DNA from: Abelmoschus esculentus
Lineage: Eukaryota > Streptophyta > Magnoliopsida > Malvales > Malvaceae
Direction: 5' to 3'
NCBI GenBank assembly: GCA_035048815.1
Contig: JAUCBN010000028.1
Coordinates: 10,037,001-10,101,000, forward strand
Length of the DNA: 64,000 nt
Positions 1 through 11,011 of this stretch are shown here, in pieces. The position numbers were made by a program, and so were the translations under genes. The notes under the pieces were generated by a model, which saw only the letters and a list, made by a program, of their open reading frames with translations, had not been told where the DNA came from and ran no database searches. The stretch's first letter is position 1. Each line of letters opens with the position of its first letter.

Positions 1-704
1 CTATGAATTTGTCAAAAGAACACAGCAGTACTGGAGAAAAAGTCCAGCTCCTTTGAAGCTTATGAACAGTTGAAGAATTGCAATTCACTAAAAATATGAA
101 AAATTCCAGCAAACTATGAACTGATTCAAACAAGATCCCAAGAAAAAAAAAAACACAACCATGCAATAAAAAATGTGGTCTGAATTTTAAGATAAAATTC
201 GTAATAATGTTAATAAAAAAGGGAAATGAATAGAAACTCTTTAAAGTAGATTACAAAAAACTCTCATAAAAAAAACTCAGAATTTACTGTAAATCCAGAA
301 TAAAAATCATGCATTAACAAAAACACTTGCAAATTACAGATCCATTGGCTAAACTTACATGCAATGAAAAACCACATCGAATTTTAAATTTGTGACCAAT
401 AAAAAATTGTTTTTTATATAAAATGAGAGTAATCAATTCAAGAAATTTCCAAATTTGCAGTTTTAGTAGGAAAAAAATCTTATAGAACAGGGCATTAAGT
501 TGTATTACAGAGAAAAAAAAAAGGATTCAAAGCGAATTCCATGAAATCAAACATTTAATAACTGAATCCACATTACCCTTTAAAAATATAGATTTTGATG
601 ATATAAATATTATGAACCATAAAACCCAGAGCAGCCATTTACCAGACCAAACCGCCAAACCCATTTCTTGACCAAAGTTTAAAACAAAAATCCCAAAGAA
701 TTAC
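1..704 (-). other. first intron of the AFR-like gene (partial)
   Basis: The GT donor of the minus-strand gene is at 704-703, directly after a Leu codon. No convincing second exon on the minus strand is visible down to position 1, so the intron appears to run out of the window. The stretch is AT-rich with short A runs and no recognisable repeat. Confidence 0.55.
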
Positions 705-908
705 CAGCCAATGCCACCCGCCTAATCCAACAGCCTTCTTGACCACGCCTTGAAGACCGACAAGAACCGATTTAGTACGGTTATTCCCGGTGACAACCAC
801 TTTGGTATGACGTGGCAGAACCGAGAGCTCTTCTTCGCTACTGTCTCCACAACTCTGTAACTGCGGGAAACCACCGCCATTGACGGAACTCTCCATTACC
901 TCCAACAT
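705..908 (-). CDS. AFR-like (SAP30 function-related) protein, first coding exon
   Basis: The exon encodes about 68 residues starting MLEVMESSVNGG, followed by an acidic Ser/Glu stretch (SCGDSSEEEL) and a basic, Gly-rich segment (TKVVVTGNNRTKSVLVGLQG). It ends at GGWHWL, where the minus strand reads CTG then GTAATT, a good splice donor. From memory this N-terminus matches plant proteins related to SAP30 (AFR1/AFR2 type), nuclear subunits of Sin3-histone deacetylase complexes that repress transcription. The SAP30/Sin3-binding domain would lie in later exons outside the window, so the assignment rests on the N-terminus alone. The start chosen is the ATG at 908; a second in-frame ATG lies at 896. 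Composition is clearly more GC-rich than the flanks and the frame is open, as expected of a real exon. Alternative: a conserved plant protein of unknown function. Confidence 0.62.
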
Positions 909-1350
909 TCGTTTCTCCAACTCTGTGAGTCAAACTCGGTAAAAAAAAACACCCCAAAGCTAAGTATCCAAATTACATTGGATCGGAAGATCATGCATTT
1001 GTGAATACGTATATTCGATTTTCGTAAGCAAAAGAGATAGAAGTCAAAAGGAAAAAATGGGATTTTTATGGAAGAAAGAAGAACAGAGTTTGGAGAGAGA
1101 AACCAAAGATCAGAGTTGTGTTTCTAGTGAGAGAAAGACGAGAGTTGCTTGTTCTTTTGTTTATTGGTTGGTGTCGCTAGGAGTTCCGACAAAACAGAAC
1201 GGAGCCAATTAGGGTGTGCCACGTGTGGATATCAGAGTTTTCTCGTCAATCATGCGTTACAGATAGGAGGAGAGAGAAAGTGTGTGTTTTTCTTTCGAAA
1301 TACCAGTAGCGGTTTCTTTTTAAGGGGCGGTTTTATTCTGTAGGGGTTGA
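909..1350 (-). promoter_or_regulatory. 5' leader and proximal promoter of the AFR-like gene, with a G-box
   Basis: Upstream of the ATG at 908 there are GA-rich tracts (about 1068-1140 and 1265-1285) and a perfect CACGTG G-box at 1220-1225 inside GCCACGTGTGG. Sequence is more GC-rich than the DNA beyond 1380. A short plus-strand open frame here has no recognisable product and is not annotated. The transcription start was not determined; the leader/promoter label is inferred from position and motif. Confidence 0.4.
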
Positions 1351-1497
1351 CCGTTTGACTGGCAGTGAAAACGGAGTACGTGAGTATAGTAGAATGACCA
1401 TATTGCCCTTGAAATTTCTAACTTATGTTAATTCAGTTTTGGTAATGATTAAACTTTAATTCGGTCATATTATTACCGTTGTATAAGTGCATTAATA

Positions 1498-1878
1498 TTT
1501 AGGTAAACTACAATAGAGATCACTTAATTATATTTAAAGTTATATTTGAGTTATTTAATTATTAAAAATTATATTTAAATCACTTAATTTATGATAAGAT
1601 TACATTTATGTCAGCTAATTCATAAAGATTATATTTGTATCACTCAATTATAGGTAAGGTTATATTTGAATCGTACTTCATATTTTTTTACAAAAAGTTT
1701 ATCAATTTGTCTATTAAATTAATTAATAACTTTAAATGAAATACTCTAATATTAACGAGGGTATCCAAGTGATTTGAAAAAATGATTAAATTGATGTATT
1801 TTTTTTTTTAAATATGAACAGTGACAAAATTATAAACTTCCTCATAATTGAGTGACTCAAAGTAACCTTACCTATAAA
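1498..1878. repeat. foldback (MITE-like) element with a ~30-bp internal minisatellite
   Basis: The left end reads TAGGTAA...ATCACTTAATTA. The right end, reverse-complemented, reads TAGGTAAGGTTACTTTGAG then TCACTCAATTA, giving imperfect terminal inverted repeats. Inside the left arm a degenerate unit, TTATATTTGAGTCACTTAA-like, recurs about every 30 bp (five copies, roughly 1540-1680). No coding capacity. Target duplications could not be fixed in such AT-rich DNA. Confidence 0.35.
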
Positions 1879-2689
1879 TGAATAGAGATGGGTACAGGTC
1901 GGGTAAAGATCAGATTTTCGACCCAATCAAACCCAATCCAACAATTTACACTCTTCACCTAACTCGACCCGGGTTAAGGGAGATATCACCTGACCCGGAC
2001 CATATATGATTTTTTAAGCTTTAAAATATGATAAATAAAAAATAATTCTAAACAAACTTCATACATAAAATAATTATACTTAAAAGTTTACCATTCAAAG
2101 TTCAAACACAAATATAAATTCAAAATTTAAACTTAAAAGAAAATATAACATAAATATAAATTTAAACTTTAAACACAAAGATAAAAAAAACGAAACATAA
2201 TCATAAAAATGTAATCATCCAATGAAAATAACTTTCGTTCAACTGTCATTGACCTCATATTCTTTAATCTCGTCTAACAATTCAAAACCTATATAATAAT
2301 TTTATAAATCTATAGATATAAATAAGGTTACAATAAAAATAAATATAAATTTAATAATTATAATTAATTTTCCTAGTTCGAGATCATCGTCTTTATTAAT
2401 GTATGCTTCACTTGAATTTAATTTTAAAATAGCACGTAAAAAATTTTAAATAAAAAATTATATGAAAACATATAAGTAAAAATATTACTAATAAGTGCTC
2501 AAAAGTCTTATTTATAGGCCTATTTTTCTCTAATTATTTTTAGTTTACGGGTATTTTAAGTGGTATTATTGATTATTTCTGCATAATTTTTGCAATTCAA
2601 CATTAATATACTTAAATATAAAATTTATGCAATATTTGATAGAAAAAGTATTGTTGTTGTTTTTATTCTATGACATGTAAACATGCTAC
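1879..2689. other. AT-rich intergenic DNA, no gene seen
   Basis: Begins with a CAGGTCGGGT / CCCGGGTTAA / GACCCGGACC-rich patch (1895-2005) that resembles termini of small plant DNA transposons. It is then very AT-rich with no open frame of interest. Confidence 0.4.
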
Positions 2690-3940
2690 CCGGGCAACTT
2701 TCTGTCGCGGCAGAATTAAAAAAACAATTGCAGTCCAAAGTCACCAGATATCAAGATGATAAGTTGAAAAATAAGCAGATCGAACTTGACCAAGAGAACT
2801 GTACTGATGTAGTTTAAGTCAAGACAAAGTAGAAATCCGTCGAGCGGTACGTTTAGCCCGCCAAGGCAGCACCCAAAAAAGAATGTTGATATGATAGGTG
2901 ATCTGAAAGAAAAACGAGGTAGATATTTTTAAGAAAAGCGGCATAGAAATCGGAATTGAAAAACATATGAAAAGTCAAGGTCAAAGCTATGTGGGAAAAG
3001 AATCCTAATATAAATAAACTAGTAAATAAAATAAAGATCTTTTATTTATGTACTTAAGTTGTATGAATAAAGTCGAATTCTTATTTTGGAAGGGTTTGCC
3101 TTAGGCCAAGATTATAAATATCATATCCTATGTAGAGAGTAAATCATCTCGAAATCAAATATTCATAGAAAATTCTAAACTTCTTCCATCACCCCCTTGG
3201 GACTTAGGTTAGTTTGTGGAGTAGTAGTGGAAGAAAATTTATAATTTGTTTAGTTTTTATTAATGTAAGTTTGAATTCATAGTTTATTTGCTCTTGGTTT
3301 ATACTCTTTCTTGCATATGAGCTCAGAAGATAAGTTTTCGAGAAAAACCTATTTGTCTAGACTAGAGATAGTTAGGCTTACGAAATGAGTGTATACGATC
3401 TTTGCTCTTTGGCATCGACTAATCTGGCTTAGATATAAGTCAACCAGGATTTCAACGACTTAAAGGAAACATATCATCAATTATCGTTCACCCTTGATTC
3501 ATAATGAGAGGTATTATCAAGACATTACCTTCAGTAGTAATCCAAATTAGGATAAGGAGTCAATAAAGAATGCTCTATCGAGCTATGAGTTGTTGATTTG
3601 TTGATAAGGCATAATCCGCCGAGGTAGCTAAGTCGACCCTTTAGCGACCCACCGAGATGACATTTCAACCTGTTGCATTATAAGAATGAAAAAGTTCCAT
3701 TCTGAATCCACACTACGAAGCAATCTAACCTAGTTTATTTCTCTATCTTTTATTTCATGATCATTTATTTTTATTACTTTAATTACTTTTCTTAGTTTAG
3801 TTATAATTCAAACCAAATTTCTTGTGCTTTTACTTTTTGTGCGAGGATAATAAAACGTGTAAGTAACGTCAATCCTCGTAGGATCGACAATCTTTTATAT
3901 TATTACTTGACGGGTGTGCACTTGCACCATAAAGATGTAG
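2690..3940 (+). repeat. decayed Athila-type LTR fragment
   Basis: Shares diagnostic blocks, in order, with the LTRs at 9543-10880, 43441-44339 and 51189-52535: a CGCGGCAG motif near the left, a TATAAATAT box near 3113, CTTGCATATGAGCTC, the GGATTTCAACGACT block, TTGATAAGGCATAATCCGCCGAGG, ACCCTTTAGCGACC, and TATTACTTGACGGGTG near the right. Both ends are worn and no primer-binding site follows, so it is probably a solo or truncated old LTR. Confidence 0.6.
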
Positions 3941-4333
3941 GACTTCCTATACACGACAATTACAAAAACTACAAATAACTATATTTATACCTTCTTCAAC
4001 CCATAACTAATTTTGAAAGTATGTCAAAATTTCTACGGTTGATGAAAAAAGTTTATTATGATGTACAATCATTAATCTCCTTCTAGCTCTAAACATAGAC
4101 TCTAAAATAACAGTAAAACTTAGTATAATAAAAATATCTTTGATAATATCTTTGAGTAGAAAAAATTGTGAAATATTTATTTTTTAACAATTCAATATAT
4201 TAAAGTTTGACATGTAAGAAAGAAACTCTAATTTTAAGTAATGATCTAACTAAGATTTGGCTTGTAATATTTTTGTTTCTTCTTTAATAGATAAACTTTA
4301 AACTCACCTTCGTCTCCCACAGTAACCGGAATA
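3941..4333. other. intergenic DNA, no gene seen
   Basis: AT-rich sequence between the old LTR and the hAT relic. No reading frame, repeat or motif that I can support. Confidence 0.35.
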
Positions 4334-4690
4334 TTAAACAGAGATATAGTGCTTGAAGATTGAGAATAGTTCTTTGAATATGTTAATTTCTTCGTACTCA
4401 AAGACTAATTTTGATAAAATTATACATTTTTTTTTCAATTTCATATTCAACAACAACTCCAAAATTGTTTCAAAGTAATAATGTAATAGAGATATTTTGT
4501 ACCTTGGGTCTAAAAGTGTAGCAACACCTATAATACCATTCATTTTTTTTTTATATTTTTCAAATTTCTCTAACATACAATTTATCATATTTGAAATAAT
4601 GTCATTAATATGTATTTTTCATACAGTTTGTCATGATTGAAATAGTGTCATTAATATGTATTTTTCATTCATTCAATGACACTCTAATCT
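4334..4690 (-). pseudogene. hAT-family transposase fragment
   Basis: The minus frame from 4588 carries the pattern M-L-EKFEKY...NGIIGVATLLDPRYK, which matches the DUF4413/RNase-H-fold part of plant hAT transposases where the block 'A-x-LDPRYK' is typical. Only about 84 codons are open. No BED finger or C-terminal dimerisation domain is visible nearby, so it is a relic and not an active gene. Immediately upstream, 4574-4619 and 4620-4665 are a 46-bp tandem duplication (CATACA...TATTTTTC), which disrupts whatever frame preceded it. Confidence 0.5.
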
Positions 4691-6399
4691 TGTAAATACT
4701 CGAAAAATAAAAATTAATTGTTGCATGTTTTGTTCTTGAAAATATTTTGGTTATATAGTAAAATAATTTAAACTTTTCATAAATTTTCGTTGCAAAACCC
4801 AATCATCTTCGGTTGATCGGCTATTACAAAGAATCTAAATATAATTACACACAACATTAAATAATATCTTTATAAGATAGTGATGTCTGAAAGTTTTATC
4901 AAAAAAATTAAATTTTATCGTGTTCAAACTTTATCACATAATTTATTTGTAATTGAAATATGCAATTAGCATGTTGTTCCTATAAATCATTTTTTATTCT
5001 TTTGGAGTAACACTCCAGAAAATAACATTTTGATGATTTTTTTATACCACTTTCAGACACATTTATTTAATCTTTAACAATTAAATATAATATATGCTCA
5101 CAATAATATATGCTCACATTTTTTTTAAGTAACACTCCAGAAAAATCGTCACCTCGACGGCCGTTAGCGGTGGTTGGTAACGGTGAAAAACTTAAAAACA
5201 TCCTTTTTTATTCGAAAACAGATTTGAAACACGAAATCCTTTTCTTGATTTAAAAAATTAGAAACAGAAATAAAAAACGATTTTTAGGTTAAAATTTAAA
5301 AAGTAATATTGATTGAAAACGAAAAGGAAAAGACATCGAAGAAGGATTGACTTATTGGTTATTACACACATTATCTTCAATCATCGTATTGGATTGACTT
5401 AATGTAAAATTTGTGTCTTTCATTGATGTTGGTGACAATTTTTTTATTAATAATTGAAGAGTTAAAAGTTGAAGATAATTTAATAGAATTCTGCAACACA
5501 TTAGATATTTTTTATGTAAGAATGTCTATCAATACCGTTTTAAATAATACAAAGATAAATTTATATTTAATTTATTTTTTAAAAAATATATAACAAAATC
5601 CTTACATGGAGGACAAGAGTCCATCTTATTGTCCATGTAATTTCGTTACTGGTCGTAACACAACCCTTTTCTTGTTGTAGTGGATATGTTCGAGGCTCAA
5701 TGGGATTGGATTAATCCCTTCAAAGCTTTATTTTTCACTGACAGTCGAGATGGTCTGCCATATTGGTCCAGCACGTAGGAGCAGGGACACTAGTCCTAGG
5801 ACAAAGATGGATTATAGACATTAATTTTAAAAATAACTTTTAAAAAGGCTTTAATTGGGTTATACAAAGAAACCGAAAAAATTGAATATCGGATTGAATT
5901 AGATTGTTTTAACGATTTATATTTTATAAATTTAAAAATATAGTTATTTATATTAAACTCAAAAAATATAGTTATTTATATTAAACTCAATGAGTGGGTC
6001 TGTGAAAAAATGATGTTGATTAACATGGATTAGTTTAAGTGGTAAATAATTTAGTTCTGTTTAAGTATGTTTTTTGTTCAGTTTAAATTAATCAAAACGA
6101 AATCTTAAAAATCAAAAGGACAATAAAAAAATATTAAATAATTGTTTTCATTATATAATATTAAAAGTGCTTTTAATTTTTATAATGTAATTTTTTTTAA
6201 TTTTTTAATAGTGAGAATAACTTAATAAAATTATTTAAGATTATTAATTGTTTCTACTTCATTGGAAGAATTAATTGGAAAAATAGTTCTAGATTAATTT
6301 TAAAATATTTAAAAAATGTTTTTAAATTCAAACAACTTGAAAACAAGTTTGAAATATTTTCTAAGGTTTTAAATGTGTTAAAAATATTTTAAAGAAGCC
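4691..6399. other. AT-rich intergenic DNA, no gene seen
   Basis: No supported gene. Minor features are a 28-bp direct duplication (ATATAGTTATTTATATTAAA type) at about 5937-5990, and an imperfect inverted repeat (TTACATGGA...TTGTCCATGTAA) at 5602-5641. The small open frame near 5411 has biased composition and no recognisable product. Confidence 0.4.
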
Positions 6400-7350
6400 A
6401 ATGTGTTCAAAATGCTACAGACGTTTCGATACGCTCTTCAGGGGTTTTGATACAACTTGCTTGTTTTCAAAGGAATTTGCATAGGCGTTTCGATACGGCC
6501 TTGGCCCGTATAGATATCATTTGCCACTTTGATTTTTGGTTTCGGTATAGAAAACACAAGTATGTATTTCGATACACCTCTAACAGCTTTATAAAAACAC
6601 CAACGAATAGGAATCGTATCGAAATAGGCTTTGATCGTTTCGATACGAGGAGTAAAAGGTATCGATACCTATAAAAGGTGTTTCGATATCGATAATTATA
6701 GATCCAACGGTTTTTTCTCAAAGGGACAATATCGATACCGGTTTCTCGAGTATAAATATCACTTGCACCAAAAGCAGAAGTTGTCCTGAAAATCAACTCC
6801 AAACGGCTCCAAATCAATACCAACGGTTAAAAACTCAATTGTGATGATAAAAAGAAGTCTCAAGCATAACGAGAAGACTATGCTTCCATTGTAACAACAA
6901 TATGATCAAGAAATTGTCTTAATGCTTAATTTCTTATTATTTGGGTAGACAAACACTTGTGAACTCAAATTTATATGTATGCTCAAATGTATTAGGAATT
7001 GTGTGAGTGCTTAGAGTGCAAACAATCACCTTTGTGAAAGATTACAAGTTTGCTTATGTTTTTCTATTTTTTGAGAGGATTCCTAAAGTTCAGTTGTGAA
7101 CTTTGGATGCTAGATTCGGTGATAGAATCTAAATTGTAAGGTTAACCCTTTGTCCTCGAAAGGAAAAAATTCTTAGTGAATTTGGGAAATCCTTAGTAGG
7201 AAGCTAAGTTAGTGGATTTAAGTGCTCGTTAGAAGATCGAACCACTATAAATCCTTGTTTCAAATTTTTATATTTTTTCTTCCACTTCAAACCACCAAAA
7301 TTACCATTTTTCGATCACTTGGCAAGCAACATCGGTTGTGCATCGAACCT
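6400..7350 (+). mobile_element. LTR-like block with a cluster of CGATAC motifs
   Basis: Contains about ten variants of TTTCGATACG / GTATCGATAC between 6423 and 6745, then a TATAAATATC box (near 6751). It ends in CGAACCTAACA at about 7350, a plausible TG...CA-type LTR end. No primer-binding site or coding region follows, so it may be a solo LTR. The left end is not fixed (candidate TG starts near 6375-6403) and target duplications were not recognised. The same motif family clusters at 53229-53606. Confidence 0.4.
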
Positions 7351-7690
7351 AACAATTATTAATATTCTAAAAATATTTAAAGAAATTTTAAATTTTATTA
7401 CAATAAAATAATTTTGTAAAAATAAAGCTGAAATTAAAATAAATATGAAAAAAATAACTAAATTAAATTAGATGACTGAAAACATCTAAAGATTAAACTA
7501 AAATTTAAGAATGACAATAAAAGAAAACAAGTTCTCATATTGTCAAATTCATTCTTGCTCCAGTATTAGCATGTTCTGTCTCACCATTGGCTCAGCTCTG
7601 GTTAGCTCAATCGTGGATATATAATTTTAACATTCAATTTGAATATTATTAGGGTCTTTTATATAATTTTTTGAAAATTTATGCATTGAA

Positions 7691-8262
7691 TTATATAATA
7701 TGAAATGGGTTTTTATAATTTTCTTTTTTTGTATATATAATAAAACCGGCTACCGGATCTACCCAAATCAACTTAATCCATTTGGACGGGACCATAGCAC
7801 CGTCAATAGCAGGAGTGCTCGAGAGCCAGTCATCATTGTAATATTTAGCCCACATGATGTTTTTGGGCAAGACAGACTCGACTGTTGAGCTGAATTGGGA
7901 AAAAACCGATTCATTCCAGTATAAATGAGCTAGTTGACGATCGTCTTCATTGGTTGGCGGTATTGTCATTTCTCAATAACCATCCAAGGTCCAAACATGG
8001 ATGTCTCAGCGGCAGGCACATATTCCTATAGGTGTTCAGGCTCCTTGTCAATGGGAATAGAATGACCACAATCTTTGACACTAGGGGATTGTTATGGTCA
8101 GTACTAACAGCCAATCGTTTGGTAGTGAAGTTTAAACACTCGACCAATGCTCTCACCAAGCTCTGCGATGAGGCTACGCTTATATGGTGGTGTGACCGGA
8201 AGTCCCGATAGTGAGCCCACACAACAATCTTGTTCGAATACGGTTGACAAGTACTGATCATA
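7691..8262 (-). pseudogene. LINE (L1-type) ORF1 relic, DUF4283/zinc-knuckle region
   Basis: Read on the minus strand in shifting frames, 8260-7960 gives a LPVTPPYKRSLIAELGESIG-like segment, then NPLVSKIVV, then CGHS, and finally FGPWMVIEK. That order (DUF4283 domain, CCHC knuckle, 'GPWM' block) is typical of ORF1 of plant L1 LINEs. At least two frameshifts and several stops separate the pieces. The minus frame below 7969 has no family I can name. The 340 bp to the left (7351-7690) hold nothing recognisable. Confidence 0.38.
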
Positions 8263-9180
8263 CTAAAATTTTGAGATTTTATGATTTATATTAGAAAATT
8301 TTTATAATGAACGTTGCACACTAATAAGCACCACGAATGTTGAACATTGTTGAATATCTTTAATTTTTTTAAAGATTTAAAATTTTAAGAACTTAATTTA
8401 TTTAAAAAATAAATTTAATATTTATATACTTTATAATAATTTTATTTAATATATTCTCTAATCTTCTAACCATAAATTTAACACTTTTTATTTTTTTACG
8501 GTCGCCACTACACCACTTACCGTTACCTTTTTCTTCTTCTACATTTCTTTGATATCATTATAGGGTTTTACCCTATAATAATATATTTTAATAGTGTGTT
8601 TCTTTCTCTCGAATCTTCTTACTCCTTCATGTTTCTTATTGCCGTTGTCGTCATCGCTATTATTAGTATTAGTATTGATCTTCATATTTATTGATACCAT
8701 TGTTATTTTTCAAATTTACACATAATTGGAAATTGATTTTGTAGTAGATCCATGATTGATCCAACATAATAGATTATTTTTTGACGTCGATCTCGAATGG
8801 CCTTTAGATAAGCTCTAAGGCATTGGATAGGACAACTTTCCTGAAACGGTTTATGACATATTCTTTACGTCCTATCCTTTGGCGTCAGGCTTTAGGGGTA
8901 AGAATGCATTAACGTTTTATTCTTTGCACGATGATAGGATGAAGGGAGCTAGTATGAGACATTAATGTTAGCATCAAGATTGAGATCACTAAACGATGGT
9001 GAATGCACCTTCCAATGGGGTTGAAAGGGCTTTGGGTTGAAAATAATGAAAAAGATTGTAACATGCTAGGAGAAATATCTTATCCTCTTTGAATTTCTGT
9101 GACGACGATGGCAGAAGTTGTGCGGTAGGTTATGTGGGTAATTCTTGAATCCTACACTCTGTATTTTTAGGCGACATGGG
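8263..9180. other. intergenic DNA, no gene seen
   Basis: AT-rich on the left and moderately GC-rich on the right. A direct pair of TGGATAGGACAACTTTCCT / ACGTCCTATCCTTTGG-like segments is present. No open frame, RNA gene or transposon end that I can support. Confidence 0.35.
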
Positions 9181-9542
9181 AGTAATTCAATCAATTTAAA
9201 ATTCCTTTGAATTTTAAATGTATAAACGATTAGATTTAATTAAATATCCAAGGTTTGATTAGATATTCTCTGTTATTAAATTTAAAATTAGATTTTATCT
9301 GATTTTTTGACAGATTTCCCCTGCGTCCAACCTATAAATAAAAGGTATCTCTTCTCATTTTTCAATCATTTGTTAGAAAAGCATTATGCTTTGTTTAAAT
9401 ATTTTGAGAGATTTTTTTCACAGAGCTTGAGTTCTTCGTTTCAAATTAGACGATCACTCCACCATAGTCTACTCCAAACGATGTCTAAACTTTGGGTGTA
9501 CATCGTTTGGAGCGACCGTGTTAACCTTTGGGGGACAATCGC
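9181..9542 (+). other. target sequence interrupted by the Athila nest (possible older LTR)
   Basis: Carries a CCTATAAATAAAAGG TATA-like box near 9330 and a GTTTGGAGCGACCGTG...TTTGGGGGACAATCGC stretch, reminiscent of an LTR promoter and leader. It stops abruptly at the TGATGAG start of the Athila LTR. The last five bases, ATCGC (9538-9542), recur as ATTGC at 52536-52540, where the sequence resumes as TAATTCTTGAGGAATC. This indicates one interrupted target. Confidence 0.5.
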
Positions 9543-10880
9543 TGATGAGTGCCTAAAAGTCCTTTATTTCACATTATTTCTTCACTCATTTATTGCTAAT
9601 AAAGACAGAATTAAATGCAATAATAGATATTTCTGATTATTTTCCACATCTCAGCATACGAATACTATTTTTATGAATTTATCCATTATTTGGCATAAAA
9701 CAAATATGTTTGATAGTTTTCTTACTTATACAGGAAACTAGATCATAGAAAGAGCCAAAGAAGAAAATAGATGCTAAATTGTAGATGAAGCATCCGCCAT
9801 GGTAAAATTCTGAAGACTGTCGCGGTAGCATAGAAGATGACAAGTGATGCTCATCAAGAAGAGGAAAACATACCGAAAGACAAAGAGTAAAAGAAAGAAG
9901 ACAAACTCAGTTAGGAAGTCGAGCCCAAGCCAAGCCGCAGGAAGAGACATTTTAGGAAATAAGATTTATTTAATATAATTTAATTAGGAATTAAATTTCT
10001 TTTCTGTTTAGAACTCTTTCCTTGCATGGAAAGATCAACTTAGGACTTAGCCTATATAAGACACTTATTAGGTTTAGGTTTAAGGGAGAAAAAGTCGGTT
10101 TACACACATAACTTATCCTTAGCCGCCGACCATAATATGTTCTAAACTCCCTTGGAGGTTTAGATTGTTGTGGAGTAGATAGAGAGGAAGGTTACATTGT
10201 TATTGATATTTATTAATGCAAAACTTATTTCATAGTTTATTCTTTCTGGGTACTTAAGTTTTTTTATATATGAGCTCGAGATGATAAGTATTTGAAGAAA
10301 TATCCATTTGTTTAATATCGGGAGAGTTAGGCTCATGAAACGAGAGAATATCATCTTTGCTCAAGGGCATTGACTAATCTGGGTCGAATTTCAACGACTA
10401 ACAAGGCGCATGTGAGGTTGTTATCTACACTTGATTAATGCCGGGAGATATCATCAAGACACAAGGATTTCAACAGTTTTATTCGCTTGAGATTAGAAAG
10501 AAACATATACGTCTGCTCTGTCAAACTATGAAAAGTTGAATTATCGACAAGACATAACCCTGCCTAGGCAGCTGCGGCGACCCTTTGTGCGATCCGCCTA
10601 GACGACAGTTCAACCCATTACATTAATAAGTGGATTAACAATATAACTGGATTCTCCTCTACAAAGCATTCAATCTAACATCATTCTTCTCATTATTATC
10701 TTTCTATAATTTAATATAGTTTAGTTAATACAATTAAATCAATCCAATTATTTATGTTTTTAATTTCTTTAGTGCAGTTATAAGAAGTAGTAGAATCGAC
10801 TCAGTCTTTATGGGATCGATATCTTAAATATTACAATCTGACAAAGGTAGAATTTAATAAGGACTCCATAGCCTCTATCA
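9543..10880 (+). repeat. 5' LTR of Athila element A
   Basis: Starts TGATGAGTGCC directly after the target site ATCGC and ends CTCTATCA just before a tRNA-Asp-type primer site; 1338 bp. A TATATAAG box is at 10053-10060, followed by the conserved Athila-family blocks CTTAGCCTATATAAG, GGTTTAGATTG and ATGAGCTCGAGATGATAAG. Alignable end to end with 51189-52535. Confidence 0.85.
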
Positions 10881-10884
10881 GACT

Positions 10885-10902
10885 TGGTGCCGTTGCCGGG
10901 GA
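10885..10902 (+). other. primer-binding site, tRNA-Asp type
   Basis: TGGTGCCGTTGCCGGGGA lies four bases after the LTR end. It differs at one position from the complement of the 3' end of plant tRNA-Asp(GUC), the primer used by Athila elements. Confidence 0.85.
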
Positions 10903-11011
10903 TTGACGCTCAATTTTACTACCAATTATTTTTGCATACATTTTTTTTTATTATTTTAGTTTATTTATTTAATTTTAGTTTTTAGTTTAACTTCCGTGGT
11001 TTGTTTTGTGC

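Noticed and set aside
1149..1343. Open frame of 64 codons in the AFR-like upstream region
   Set aside because: Lies in the presumed promoter/5' leader of the opposite-strand gene with no recognisable product.
5602..5641. Imperfect inverted repeat TTACATGGA...TTGTCCATGTAA
   Set aside because: Single copy with a 3-nt bulge and no context; could be chance in this amount of sequence.
6447..6823. Overlapping open frames on both strands rich in Tyr/Arg
   Set aside because: Generated by the CGATAC motif cluster; no protein family.
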